Source of the DNA: Atopsyche davidsoni
Lineage: Eukaryota > Arthropoda > Insecta > Trichoptera > Hydrobiosidae
DNA length: 64,000 nucleotides
Direction of reading: 5' to 3'
Assembly: GCA_022113835.1 (NCBI GenBank)
Contig: JAILWY010000027.1
Coordinates: 3,040,501-3,104,500, forward strand
Part shown: in pieces, positions 32,641 through 44,849 of the stretch
Layout: every line of letters begins with the position of its first letter
Position numbering within the stretch: position 1 is the first letter of the stretch
Position numbers and translations under genes: made by a program
Notes under the pieces: generated by a model
The model's database searches: none
What the model was told of the DNA's origin: nothing
The model's input: the letters and a program-made list of their open reading frames with translations, nothing else

Positions 32641-35339
32641 TATTAACTTGCATATTCATATATCATATTTAAAAACTTCGTTGCACTATGCTAACATAAT
32701 ATTTTTAAAAAAATCTGGTCAGTGATCCAGATATTAATCTTAAATTTTTTTTTATAAAAAAATTTCAGAAACGTATTTTTAACAAGCAAAAACTAGATTT
32801 GAAATGGCAATTCAAACAAGTATTAAAACAATATATCTAAGCGTGTCGCTTATAAGAATGAAGATTGGAATGTATTATATATTAAATGTAAAATATCAAA
32901 CACCAACAAAATATATTATTAAACAGAAAAACAGGCAATAACATTAAAAAACTAATTGAGGTAAGTATTAACAGTATTAACCCCATATTTTTTATAGCTT
33001 TTTCAATGCGTCTTGTTTTTCTAATGAATTATAATATGTATTATATGAAAATATCCAGTATTTTAAAATTTATTAGAAAAAACCCACATAAGAAAAACCA
33101 ATGGCTTAAAGTGGAGTAAGTAATCGATGAAAAAACCAGTTTATTGTACGTCTATGAAACGGAAATATATATCTGGGGAAACCAGGTTCAGAACCTTCTT
33201 GGACAATATATAAGGTAAATCGTTTTCCATTGTTATGAAATCGTCCCTTCAAACTTAAATAAAATTGGTATATAATAATTGTATTTTTCATAATTGAAAT
33301 AAAAAATAGATACTGCTTGTTTACAGTAGAGTAAAGTGAGCTGCTTTTACGTGAATCATATATTATTTATACTTTGAAACCAGCGCAGGTTTTTGTCGTA
33401 TAATATTCCCAGGTTTTCCTATAAAGTTTGTATATTATTTCCGTACGTTCGTGTGCTCCCTTTCACAGTGGGGAAAACCCCCCTAACAGAAAACCAGATA
33501 AGTCGAGTTCGAGACTATAGCGAGACGTACTTTGGGAATTCTGAGACGTCAGTGCTGGCGCAAGCTTGTTCCAAGGTTCGAATCCCCGACAATGCACCGC
33601 CCGGGGCGGTTGCGGTGGTGCTGCAGATAACGGAGGACGACTCCAATTCTTCGGTTGCTATGAAGTTGTATTCAAAAGAACCAAAGTTTCGGGGAGGTAC
33701 AAACGACACTTGAAATCGTAAGCACCGACGTGTGAAAGATATATATATTCTTATATGGCCTCTTCTTGAAGATGGCTCCTAGTACTGGGCCCGTGAATTG
33801 AAATATTTTTTAAAAATACCCAGTATATATTATTGCAAGTTACAAAGATCGCCAAAACCTACAAATTTGGGAATACTCAGTTCAATTTGTTTTGATGTAA
33901 CAAAAACGCCTGCGTATAATACATGTCATCGATATGAAAGCTATCCCTTCACACATCTGTAACGGTTATCCTTGCAAATACTACAGTAATCGTCTTTTAA
34001 TGACGCGCTCAGGATTTGAATGTGAGCGCTGCTATTATTATAAGTACTTCCTTCCTTTTTGGATGATTCAAAACACAGGTAAAAGTCTCACATACCTGAG
34101 GAGTGGCAACAACGCTCCACAGGTAAGTTTCGGCTTGGTATACATTTGATGTTATCAGATATTCGATGTCGAACGATGGTAGATTTTCAATATCATTCTG
34201 TGAATTTGCAAAATGTAACCTTAGTTGTGAAAACAAAGCAAAACAGAGCAAACACTACAAAGCTGCGTGTATTATTAATTGTTTTACGTAGTTACAACAA
34301 AAACAATGTAATGAAAGTAAGGCGTAAATCAAATCAGTATCAGTGCATAGTTGATCCAATATATATAGAATTATAAATTAAAATTTACCATGGAACTGAA
34401 ATAAAACCATACTGATTTTTAAATTTAAAATAAATCGTTGACTAAGACTTTAACGATTAATGAATATGTACATAAGAGAATAAAAACAGTTTTATTGCTT
34501 AAAATTCAGATTATTGTTCAGTGTAACAATTAGGTTATAAGTGGCAATTTAAAAGTCTTTATGCATTTAATAATTATAAAAGTTATTGACAAGATATAGT
34601 AATTATTTAATCACGAACATCACAAATTATTTGTGTCAATGAGCTACAACTTTAGTTTAGCTAATCTTTCTTCAACAAGCCAAAGATCCAAAGTTAACAT
34701 TGATTAAGATTATAATTACTGTTAGTAACATAAACGGTTTTTTGGTATCTTTAAATTTAATTATCTTATGTAAGTCAAAATTATTGTTATTAGTTAAAAT
34801 TAAAGTGGCCATATTTACACCCAATACCACTAAACTTTGTTTCATAGGGTTATAATTAATAGATATATTTATTGCTTTTACTAATTAAAATACTTAAAAA
34901 TAGTAAGAAACTGAATGATAAAGAATTACTAAATTTTATTACAATACTTGTGAGTTTCACACTAATAAATATGTTTACTTTCTTACGTACAGTTATTCAA
35001 TAAAATTTATTTGTTTATACAACAGAATTTCTCTTTTAGCGGTCGTGCATATTTCGCTATTTAATTTATGGCTTTATAATGAATCTGTTCCTAGAATTTT
35101 ACCGATAATCCAAAGTTTCACTGGCACGTGAGAGTACTTAAATTCTCACCTGCCCAGGTAGGTAACGACATTTACACCTACACTATAACTAATATAAACC
35201 TACCTTAAATCCCAGTAATATTACATGCTTAGACATGTTCATTATCTGTTAAAAATAAAGACCGTCTATATATAGGCCACTTATTTCACCATTCGTAAAA
35301 AACTAATAACATTTGTTTGTAGATTTAGACTTTGAATTG
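32641..35339. other. Upstream intergenic DNA
   Basis: Mostly AT-rich. 33470-33710 is GC-richer with a 106-codon plus-strand frame starting at 33393 (includes NAPPGAVAVVLQITEDDSNS) that matches no family I know. It has no obvious splice signals, and its GC content alone could explain the openness. It may equally be a conserved element. Confidence 0.35.
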
Positions 35340-35354
35340 CTTGAAGTCTTCAAC

Positions 35355-35395
35355 CATTCGACGTTTCGGTCACAATGCTTGGGCCATCTTCAGGA
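35355..35395 (-). ncRNA. Hammerhead-ribozyme-like core (retroelement relic)
   Basis: On the minus strand CCTGAAGATGGCCC (from 35392) leads to GTGACCGAAACGTCG (to about 35359). The two conserved cores CTGAAGA and GAAACGTC are both intact. Stem II (GG...CC) is poorly paired. The ACGT between GAAAC and GTC gives the zero-loop stem III seen in dimeric ribozymes. No adjoining reverse transcriptase is recognised. Confidence 0.5.
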
Positions 35396-35399
35396 TTTT

Positions 35400-37099
35400 T
35401 TGAAAAACCACATACAAAACATAATTCTTGAAGATGGATTAAAGCGTTGGAGAACTGAAAACTTTCAGCATTTCAGAATCCACGAAACCAAATCATCTGC
35501 TATTTTTTTCTTCGTATGCCTAAAGATGAGAAAAAAGAAGCAAATTAACGATATAATTGTCATTTAATAAAATGACTTGGAGATAAAAAAAAATATTTTA
35601 TTTTGATATATTTTAAATTAAAAGAGTTTATGGACGATATTAATATTAATTTATTTAAACTATAAAGACATTGTATGGTAAAAATGATGTCTAAAAAATT
35701 AAATTAGAAATATTATTTATTTTTAATATTGAAATAATATTCATGCTGATGTTGATGTTGACTGTATTACACTGATAAAAATAAAAATTATTGCTCGTAA
35801 AAATACTTTCAAGTTTTAATACCAAGTCAAGTAGTAGCATGAAAGAGTAAAGAGCATCGCGAATTAAGTGGCGCCATAAAGAACAAGAACGACTCTCTCG
35901 ACTGCAGGCATCGCAATTAAAAGCCTCATTTCAAAATTAATAAAAACTACCCTCCTTAGCCTCCCCCGCGACGCAGGCCGGTAGGGGATGGCCGGGGTGG
36001 AGGACATATGCTTTTATCTAAATTAAAATACCCCCCTCCCGTGCAAGAAAGGGTTGCATTTTGCATAAATTCAGATATAACTGCAAGTATTTTTTAAATG
36101 GCTTTATCGCAGCCATATTAAATATATATGAACACAAATGAGCAAAACCCCTGCGTTTTATATTTTGTTGATAAAAAAATATTTGTATGGTCTTTTTGTT
36201 ATTATTATTGCATATTTATTATTATACGATACTTATGGAAAATTAACACTATTATCCGTGAAATAGAGAACTCTAATTGTGTGCTTCTGCCGAAAAATAC
36301 TCACCTAAATAATTACTACATAAAACTTAAGGGTCGTGCTACCTAACCTTGCTTGGTGTTCATCCCCCGTCTGCCACAAAAAAAAGACCGTTTTACCTGG
36401 CGAAATCGTGTCATTCAATTAATTTAATTGACACTTTGTCGAAAGTTGATTTTTTTATAGAGTATTGAAAAAACTATAAATTATATCTATCTATTTTTTA
36501 TTATTTACTTAACGTCCATTTTCAGGGTAAAATAAAATCTTGAAGATGTTGAAAAATTGGATAAAATGACGACGTTTCAAAACCAAAGTTTGTTAAACGT
36601 TTTTATTTTTTTTAATTTTTAAAATAATAAAAGCGCACAGGGTTGATATTAAATCTTTTAATTCTAATTGAAAAAAAGACTTTAAAATGTTTAGGACTCT
36701 TAGAACGGGGACATGAAGAATATCCAAATTCCTACACTTCAATCGGAAAAACACATATTTATCATATTAAAAGTAAATTTAATTAATTTAATTGTTAAAT
36801 TTAATTGTAAAAGGGATGTTTATAACTTTTTGCATTTAAATTTTTTTGATTGGTGCAGTCGATTTTTCGAAAATGATCAAAAAAACTCGAGTATGGGACT
36901 TAACTACATCATGAGCAATGAAGCTGCCTACACATGTAGCAAGCCTACTGAATATCGATTTGTATTAATGCAATAGCTACCTCTCATTTTTAAAACTGCA
37001 AAAGAAATTGGTTTTGGCTTGGTAACCTATCAGTTGTCGGTTGCGGCTCAGCGTGTGCAGGCCGCTTAAAAATCACAACTCGAAGAAACAAAAGGCCGG
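35400..37099. other. AT-rich upstream DNA
   Basis: 35940-36050 is a short GC-rich patch (CCTCCCCCGCGACGCAGGCC). No gene, repeat family or array recognised. Confidence 0.4.
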
Positions 37100-37250
37100 A
37101 GTTTGATTGGGCGCCATTTTGAGTGACGGGTGACGTCACGTCACGGCGCGTCACGTCACGGCGCGTCACGTCACGGCGCGTCACTCACGCGGGACGCGGC
37201 CATGTTCACGGCGCGATTGATTTTACAGGCGCCGGAGGCCTCTCATACAT
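37100..37250. repeat. 15-bp CRE/CpG minisatellite in a GC-rich block
   Basis: GGTGACGTCACGTCACGGCG begins a run of three and a half copies of a 15-bp unit, GTCACGTCACGGCGC (about 37130-37190). It starts with a perfect TGACGTCA (37131-37138). Upstream lies GGGCGCCATTTTGAG (YY1/Pho-like). The repeat gives open frames on both strands (peptide TSRRV repeats), which are artefacts. Confidence 0.8.
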
Positions 37251-37338
37251 AATGTATGAGAAGTTACGCAGGTTTGAGGCTGGCTACGATGTCTTCTGGG
37301 GGAAATTGTGCGTTTCTAATACGAATATTTTATATTAG

Positions 37339-38365
37339 ATTTAAGACTACTTTGAAATTCATACCAACAAACCACTGATACCCAAAACGTAATATATTAT
37401 ACGATCAATTAATTATGTATCTCTTATGTGGTACTTAACTGTCAAAACTGTTTTTACAAATAGCGAAATGCCCTGAACATTAAGATTAAACACTCACAAA
37501 TATAAATTATCATATTGCTTCAACCATGCAAGCGTGTGCTGAAAATAAAAATAACTTGAATTGAATCAATAGAAGAAAGCTTGCGACGTCCTTAAATTTT
37601 TTTATTAAGTCTTACTTTGAAAGACTGCATAAGACAACACGTGCTGAAAATAAAAATAAAATGCTTGTACTTGTATGAAATATGGCCAATCTCTGATCTC
37701 ATTCACACAATAAATTCCTGTAAACGGCTATTATTTATGTTTTAAAACAAGGCCACGCGGCGTCATTACCGACTTGATAAAGTTATACCTCAGCGTGATA
37801 GTATATCAGGGCAGGGAATTGATTTATAGGGCGGGGGTCGGGGGATGTTTTTGTGATTTATGAAGGAGCCTGCCCGGGCGCTGTCGCCTGCCTTTAAGGG
37901 ATGCTAACATTACATGCTTATTATTACTACATGTTTTGTGGTGGCTCGCTGTGAAATATGGTATAATTTTTAATTATTTTGTGGAAATATTTCGAATAAC
38001 CGTTATATCCAAATACATTATCTTTTTAATTGTCTTCAATCCCATGATGAATTTTAAGTAATACATAGAAGCTCTCATTGATATTTTGCCTAAATATATT
38101 GGTGATAACAGCGTTTATGCAAAAAGCTCAAAATATTCGGAATAATTTTTTTCAGATTTAATACTGTGCAAACGATCTACAAACAACAATAAAAAAACTC
38201 TCTTGTTTTTCAAAGCTAATAAATTTGATTTTAATGTTTGTTTAGAACTTCCAAAAACAAGCCAATTTCATCGATAAAAGAAAACCTCGGAAACGACCAG
38301 CGACCGCGGATAAGAGAAAATTGATATTTTTTATAAATCAGAAAATTTATGTGCTCGTAGCATTC
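37339..38365. other. AT-rich DNA with a GC-richer patch
   Basis: 37740-37910 is less AT-rich (GGCCACGCGGCGTCATTACC, GCCCGGGCGCTGTCGCCTGCC). Nothing else identified. Confidence 0.35.
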
Positions 38366-38858
38366 GACTAGATCACTGGTTTCCAAAGTGGTCAATATCG
38401 ACCCCCAGGGGTCGATTTTGCCCTGCAAGGGGTCGATGATAGCTAAAAATTAAATTTGGGGTCCACGAACTGTAAATGGGGTCCCATTTAAGCAGGTCAT
38501 CACCAAAATTTATGCATTCCGTAAATTTCATTATTGAATACAGATTGAACCTGTGTACTAACATAATAATGCTGTCAATCCTGCATTATGGACTATCGTA
38601 AGAAGGTTTTTGATAGTTTTTCCACCTTCATACCACATAGACAAGGTTTAAGTGCAGTTGTCAACCTTCTTACAAAAAAAAGAAATAGTTATTCAATGTT
38701 TACATACCGACATTAAATATGGCGCACCCTGTATATCAGATGTCAGCAATATGTTTGAAGATGATGAATTTGCAAAAAATTAATATTAGAAACGAAAAAC
38801 ATGAAAACTCGACAAGGGATCGACGGGACAAAATAGTTTGGGAGTCTATGGACTAGAT
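38366..38858. mobile_element. hAT-type MITE with 8-bp target duplication
   Basis: The 477-bp element (38374-38850) starts CACTGGTTTCCAAAGTGG and ends, inverted, CATAGACTCCCAAACTAT. Perfect 8-bp duplications GACTAGAT flank it (38366-38373 and 38851-38858). The C-rich CGACCCCCAGGGGTCGA palindrome near the left end is typical of such elements. The frames inside (to 38564, minus) are not transposase. Confidence 0.8.
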
Positions 38859-38884
38859 GTTTGAGCTGCGTGGTCCTTTTAGTC

Positions 38885-38922
38885 TTCTGACGTTTCGGTG
38901 ACACTGTCACCATCTTCAGAAA
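38885..38922 (-). ncRNA. Hammerhead-ribozyme-like core, best copy
   Basis: Minus strand: CTGAAGA, one extra U, GGTGAC, a 3-nt loop, GTCACC, then GAAACGTC. Stem II is a perfect 6-bp pair (38914-38909 with 38905-38900). Both conserved cores are intact. ACGT gives a zero-loop palindromic stem III, as in dimeric hammerheads of Penelope-like elements. It lies just upstream of, but antisense to, the GIY-YIG remnant on the plus strand. Confidence 0.6.
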
Positions 38923-39049
38923 TTACATAAGAAAATCTTAATTAATAATATATGTTGTTGAGAGACAAGGCATTTGAATGGTGAAGATCCATTATTATAA
39001 TGATAAACAATAACTTTTTATTTATATCTTCACTGTGAGTTTATTATAA

Positions 39050-39480
39050 ACCAGCTTATTATACAAATAATAGCTTAGGTAAATTCATTTTAAATAACAA
39101 AGATAAAATCAACCCGATGCATATGTCAGGAATTTATAGAATTAGATGTAATGATTGTCCTTTGTCTTATATAGGCCGAACAGCACGTAATTTTAAGATT
39201 CGCTTAAAATAACATTTAAGTTGTTTAAAAACTAATAATTTCTCTGAATTTGCAAACCATCTCATTGAATCAGATCATACATATAATGATGGTTTTGACA
39301 TTCTACATAGATGCACACAGAGAGGTTTAACAATTAATAATCTTGAAATATTGAAATTCGGCACATAGCTGCGGAAAAATTTACTAAACTTACATGCAAA
39401 AAATCAGCGTTGAATCTTTTAAGATATTCTATAGAGAACCAAAAAATGAAACGTACACACACACAATGGATATTATTATA
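39050..39480 (+). pseudogene. Penelope-like element remnant: GIY-YIG endonuclease end and tail
   Basis: The plus-strand translation from about 39053 reads DKINPMHMSGIYRIRCNDC (within 39100-39155), then LSYIGRTARNFKIRLK, a stop where KEH is usual, then HLSCLKTNNFSEFANHL...H to about 39367. GIY...C..C...YIG.T.R.F..R.K..H is the GIY-YIG domain of Penelope-like retroelements. The reverse transcriptase is missing. The tail (39358-39472) is repeated at 26.4 kb. Confidence 0.75.
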
Positions 39481-39489
39481 GTAGATATA

Positions 39490-39785
39490 TTGTTAATATC
39501 TTGTTCTTCACGACACGGCGAGCCAAGGCCCAAGGCCGGCGAAACAAATTCCAACAACTGGAATCTTTCGACACTGGCTGCGACCGTCCGGGCCCGAGCT
39601 CCCTCACTCGGTGGCCACAAAGCACCGGAGTTGACCGGAGAGGACCCATGTGGCACCCCCTGGGACCGCAGCCCTCCCGGGACTCCCCATAATGTATTCA
39701 TAATCCCGACTTCCAGCACCTCCCGAGCCTCGAGCCCCGACAGCGTGACCTGTGACGTCATTAGTGATGCGGCTATATAAAATAA
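39490..39785. promoter_or_regulatory. GC-rich block with TGACGTCA
   Basis: GC-rich, non-repetitive, with long frames on both strands that look compositional. It ends with CTGTGACGTCATTAGTGATG (octamer at 39753-39760) and GCGGCTATATAAAAT, a possible TATA box (about 39772-39782). Whether it is a promoter is unknown. Confidence 0.3.
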
Positions 39786-41695
39786 AAAGCTGTTAAATAA
39801 TTTTTTTTATATAAACAAAAAAATTCTTCATTTGCCACAAATATCGTTTTCCTGCGAAACACTGCTCAAATTAATAATACTCCACATTTCAACAAAAAAA
39901 AATATTACGATAACATTAGTCTGCAGTGAATATTACAAGAGTAAGAATAAATACATTTACGATCAACACAGTATTAATAAAACAAAAATAAATAATAACG
40001 AATATAATATGTACACATTTAGCGCTCTTGCATATGACGTCACAATTCTAGCCTAAGGCTTCAATTTAAGGTGGTAATTTGACTTTGTCGCAGTAAATGA
40101 ACAATGAAAATTATTGAACCCTCTTGATTCCTGATATATTATCACCAAAAAAAATTGTGATTTAAACACAATTAATTATACCACATATATGTGCACACAA
40201 ATAAATATAATTTTCTTTCTAGAGTAATTTTTTTTATCAATTATCTTAAATTTGCTTCTACAATGCTTTAGAAAAGTCAATAATAACCTTCCTGAAACTT
40301 CCTTCCAACAATTTATAATGCGGAATCTTTTACGAAAATTCAAAAACCGGAGCAATTCGTCAAACTGAAAACTCTGAATCACGTTTCATAATTTAAACTT
40401 TGTTAATTATATTCTGAAAGAACTTTATTTATCTTCTGGATAATTCTACGAGAACTTTAAAAGAACCAATATCCATTACGTCACAGAATAATGATACGTA
40501 CAAATATACAAGTGCACATTAAAGCAAGATATGATGTTCAGGGATTCATTTGTTCATAAACTGGTTTTCAGAATACACCACTTCTGTGCTATCTTCGATT
40601 ATAATCGAAGCAAACCTGTTAATTACAGGTTTACGTATAGTGTAGTAAATAAAAACAATAGACCTGGTTCCTACAATTTAAATCATAGATATGCATAATA
40701 TAAATGCATGAAATCTGCGTTACGTAATTTGAACTAGTTTTACGTGTCATTATATTTGTAATAACAAATTTTTATTTATTTCTTAGAATTGTCTGGTAAA
40801 AATATATACATAAATATTTCTTGCATAATATACACGTCGAACGCGCTATTTTGTCACAATGTATATATGATATTTATGGCCGTGTTTTTAATAGACTGAG
40901 CAAGGAAATCAATGGCGTAGAAACTCTCAAATACATCACAAGGGTTGCAAAAAGCAGAGTTATTGGTGATCGATCTCTTAAGAGTTATTAAAATAATAGT
41001 AAAAATATCATAAATAATTCTGAAAACGTCTTACTGAAGATTCCACATAAATATTTTATTTAAAGCAAATATTTCCTGAATAGCTGAAGACAAAGTATAT
41101 TTATATTTCAAGATCGTCAATACCATTACTCAAGAATTTTTAGAGCAATGAAATCACAAAAGTAACATTAAATAGTTATGCGTTTGACAATTTTTTTAAT
41201 AATTTTTTTTTTATTAATTGGACGATTGGAAGGCAAGCAATTAAAAATAAATAAATAAAATATTCTATAAGTAATCAATCTACTAACAAAAAGGTAGGGG
41301 CCAAAAAATTCACATTTGCATTATATTAAAATAGAATTGTAGAAAAGACACAATGTACAAACATAAATCAATTATTTAAATAATCGGTTTAGTTTTTCTT
41401 ACGTTAAATATTTATTATTATAAATGGTATGCAGAAATAAGGCTTAATCAAGTGCTAAAGGTGATTCCAGGTGCTCTCTCCCATCTAGAGTTAAACATTG
41501 TAAATATTTCAGGATGCGGAGCGGATCGCTTCAAAGATGGCGTTTTTAAGTTAGTTTGGACTCAAACCAACATTCGATTTAATATTAATATTATAATTTA
41601 ACTAATTTATCAAAAAATATGTTGTTGTATCGATAACGTATATATATCAAATACAATCTTATAGAATAACATTGTCTTTTATTAAAAAAAAAAAA
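39786..41695. other. AT-rich intergenic DNA
   Basis: TGACGTCA at 40035-40042 (beside CATATG) and a YY1/Pho-like AAAGATGGCG at 41533-41542. A hairpin-like GATTATAATC lies near 40598. No gene recognised. Confidence 0.4.
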
Positions 41696-41729
41696 ATCGT
41701 TTCAATAAAATTAAGTATTAAATTTATTA

Positions 41730-41930
41730 ATTTTGAATTAAATACTTGAGTGATTTTCCACATTTTTGTTTTTATTAGTGACCGGTTTCGCCAACCTTTC
41801 AAGTTGCCATTATCAAACACTGTAAGTATTTTATTCAAAATTATTAAAATGGAATTCCACCAAGTACTCTCTGTCAAAAATATTGAATTTCTTATTAAAT
41901 TTACTGATTTTTCTTCCAAGGTATTAAAAT
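41730..41930 (-). repeat. Ribozyme-like dispersed repeat (TTGATAAT family), 41.8 kb copy
   Basis: Minus strand TTTGATAATGGCAACTTG...GGTTGGCGAAACCGGTC (41816-41779), then ACTAATAAAAACAAAAATGT. The plus-strand right side carries TTAAAATGGAATTCCACCAA and GTACTCTCTGTC, as in the 8.6 kb copy but in inverted order relative to the core, so two fragments meet head to head here. Confidence 0.75.
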
Positions 41931-42064
41931 AATTATTAAGATTATTGATTATTTTTGGTTTGATTTTTATGTGAATCCAAAATTTTCTTCCAAATAACCA
42001 AGATTCGAGATTAAATTGTAAATAAATAACACAACCTCATGCGTTAAGCACATTTTAATTACAA

Positions 42065-42260
42065 ATATGATTAGGCATATAAATTCACACATAGAAGATG
42101 ATTAAAGATTAAAAATAAGAGAACATCTTTAATCATCTTCTATGTGTGAACTAAGGCACATTAGTTCATATTATCATATTAGTAATAATATAAACCTGTA
42201 ATAGGTAAGAAATACGCACTTGATTGACGTTCAATCCAAAAAATAAACATACATTTTAAT
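42065..42260. mobile_element. Foldback element, copy C (perfect 26-bp hairpin)
   Basis: Arms 42084-42109 and 42125-42150 are exact reverse complements (TTCACACATAGAAGATGATT and on) around a 15-nt loop. Outside lie CTAAGGCACATTAGTTCATA and ATACGCACTTGATTGACGTT, the family ends. The tRNA-like part is missing. Confidence 0.75.
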
Positions 42261-42389
42261 TCCTTGGAAAATATCTATTTAATTTAATACCATGCATTAT
42301 TTTGAATATTTACGACTCAAAATATTTATTTTAACTAAACCGCATGCTGTCTGTTAATCGATTGATATAAAAATTATACAGTTTATTAA

Positions 42390-42620
42390 TTTGTTTTAGG
42401 TTTCCCGATCCAGCTCTGCCTCGCAGTGGAGTAGAGTGGCACTCAAAGTTCCCGTGTACTTGTTGCAGAATATATTGCATATCTCCACACGAGATGAAAT
42501 ATCAAATACGAGTGACATCATATGTATGTCATTTATCTTATGCGATAGCAATATCACCCCCGCCCCGTCCCAACCCCCGTGACGTCACGTGCGCTTCCAG
42601 AACTTTCATTAACTTTGTGA
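42390..42620. promoter_or_regulatory. GC-richer block with TGACGTCA
   Basis: GATCCAGCTCTGCCTCGCAG, then a C-rich CACCCCCGCCCCGTCCC and CGTGACGTCACGTGCGC, where the CRE octamer (42580-42587) overlaps an E-box CACGTG. Candidate bZIP/bHLH-binding site; function unknown. Confidence 0.3.
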
Positions 42621-42629
42621 CGTGACGTT

Positions 42630-44680
42630 TCATACTTTTTTTTTTCAAGCATTTGAATATTTTGAACGGATATTTTTCCATCACAAACTGAAGAGAAGTT
42701 GTATTTTAAAATATTGAAGATTATCGTTTCATGGTATTTTTGTATTTCGTTGATTTGAATATGAACAGCGTTCAACATTTTTTCTTGAACATGACTCCGG
42801 TACGAGAGCTTTTTTTTTTTTTTTTTTCCCCGTACCTAGGTTCACATAATAATTTCTCTAGGCTACGGGGGCGTCTCTTTTTTTTCTGGTACAGCCTTCA
42901 AAAATAAAAAATATATATAAAAAACGATACGAGACGGTACGAGAGCTGAAACGTGAAAAGACTAATTTAACTTTGACGCATAACACCTATGGACAAAAAA
43001 TTATTTAGTAGTAAGTAGTTAATTTTCATCAATGATTACTTTTATTTACATATGAAATTTAAAAAATCACACTATTATCATTATACGAGTATAACATTGA
43101 TGATTCGAAAAATCGTTTATTTCTATATGTCCAAATTTGCTTGTATTTTTAAGTAAATAGCGTAAAAAAAGCATCGAAATGCATTTAAATCAAATCTGTT
43201 AATGTCCTAAAACAGTAAAAAAAATCTCTTTATATTATGTACTTATGTAACAAAATTTAATAAATAGTACTTAATTAAATAGGTAGTCAAGCTAAAAACG
43301 TATTTAAATTATTGAGTAGTCCTCCTACAACATTAAAAATTAATAAAAGCGTAAAATTAACTTTTAAATCTTCAGAGATAGGCTATAACAATTACACTTA
43401 AAGCTCTGAGTGTAACCAAAAGCTCCCTCCATTTTTAAATCTACCCCGCTGCATAAACGCCACTCATTTAATTCAATATCCAACCCTTCGCCGTGGAAAG
43501 GGGAGGGGGCGAGAAAGCTCGGAAGAGGGGGGAGCTTTCTGCACCCCTCTGGAAGTGAACGTCACTTAGGTAGGTACACCATATCATATCAGATATGATT
43601 TTGCTTGATATAAGCAATATCATCATTTCAGTATTAGTTTAATAAACCTAAGAAAAAAAAAAAAAATTGATTGAACAATTTCAAATGACGTCAAAAATTT
43701 TTGAATGATTAGTTAACCACAATAAATATGTTTAATTTCTCATTTAAACTACTTTAAATAATATTTATTGTTTTGTTATTATCTACTTGATTTCCACAGT
43801 ATATATTATTTATTTTGACTGGCAGTAAACAAACATTAACGCGTGCGTGAATGGTGAATAAAAATTATTTTTATAACATTTTTTTACAAAAATACATACT
43901 AAAAAGATTAAACAACGCATTTTCTTCTTAATACTAAGAAAAAAAATTATTTTAGTTAAAAAGTCCCTAAAACATGTTAATAAAAGTGTATATAAAAGTA
44001 AAATGTGAATTTTTTGTTTTTAAAATTTTTTATAACTATTTAGTTTCAAATTATATCATAATTTATGATAAATAATCTCCTAAAAATATTTGTTTTACGT
44101 GAATGATTTAATAATAATTATAGAATTCAATTTTATTATATGTTTCGATTTATTTAATAATTAAAATGCATTGATTTATATTGTAGAATGTTAGCTTTTA
44201 AGTATCACATATATATCAAAAATAATATGTTTGCTCAAAAAAAGTAGAAAAAGAATTTTCTGAAGAATAATATTTACTTACTATATGTGTAAGCAAATGA
44301 TGGCAAAGATGATGAAAAGATGACTTCGTAATGCGAATTACTCAAAATCAAAAAATGGACTTAATATTTTAAGCAATTAATTATTACATATTACACGTAA
44401 TTAAAATAAAAAAACATAATTCAAACAACCAATTTTTGTTATTATTTTTTAAGCTTTAAATAAGTTTTTTTTTATACTGGGTTACATTAACTGTACGTCC
44501 TAAAAAAACATATATGCATTGAAAGATAAAACAATACATAAAACAATTTATAAAAATCGAAAACAAAACTTACCTGTTTTGGTAATGCCATCATACAATT
44601 TCAAAATATAAATCAAATATAATATTAAAATTATTTTTAAAAATATATAAATCTTTATTAATAGCATAACCAAGTGATAC
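42630..44680. other. AT-rich DNA
   Basis: A repeated GTACGAGAGCT lies at about 42801 and 42934, flanking poly-T runs. A GC-rich patch lies at 43485-43560 and TGACGTCA at 43686-43693. No gene is recognised. Confidence 0.4.
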
Positions 44681-44682
44681 AC

Positions 44683-44770
44683 ACTATGGCTTAACTGGTT
44701 AGAGCACCTGGTCTGAATATAATTCAACTTAAGCTGAATTCTAAAGAATCGGGTTTGTGAATAAACCAAA
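44683..44770 (+). repeat. tRNA-derived fragment
   Basis: TATGGCTTAACTGGTTAGAG followed by CACCTGG is a good RNA polymerase III A box. GAATCGGGTTTGTGAATAAA further on is only a weak B-box/T-loop match. No cloverleaf closes, so this is a SINE head or tRNA pseudogene, unrelated to the GTGATTCG family. Confidence 0.4.
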
Positions 44771-44849
44771 AAAAATATTTTTTGTCGCATTTTGCACGCA
44801 GCAACCCAACTACATCATTTCCACACATGCATACAACGATTTAAATTTC

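Noticed and set aside
36535..36585. Another hammerhead-like site (CTTGAAGATG ... GACGACGTTTC)
   Set aside because: The two core words are in wrong relative orientation and no stem II forms.
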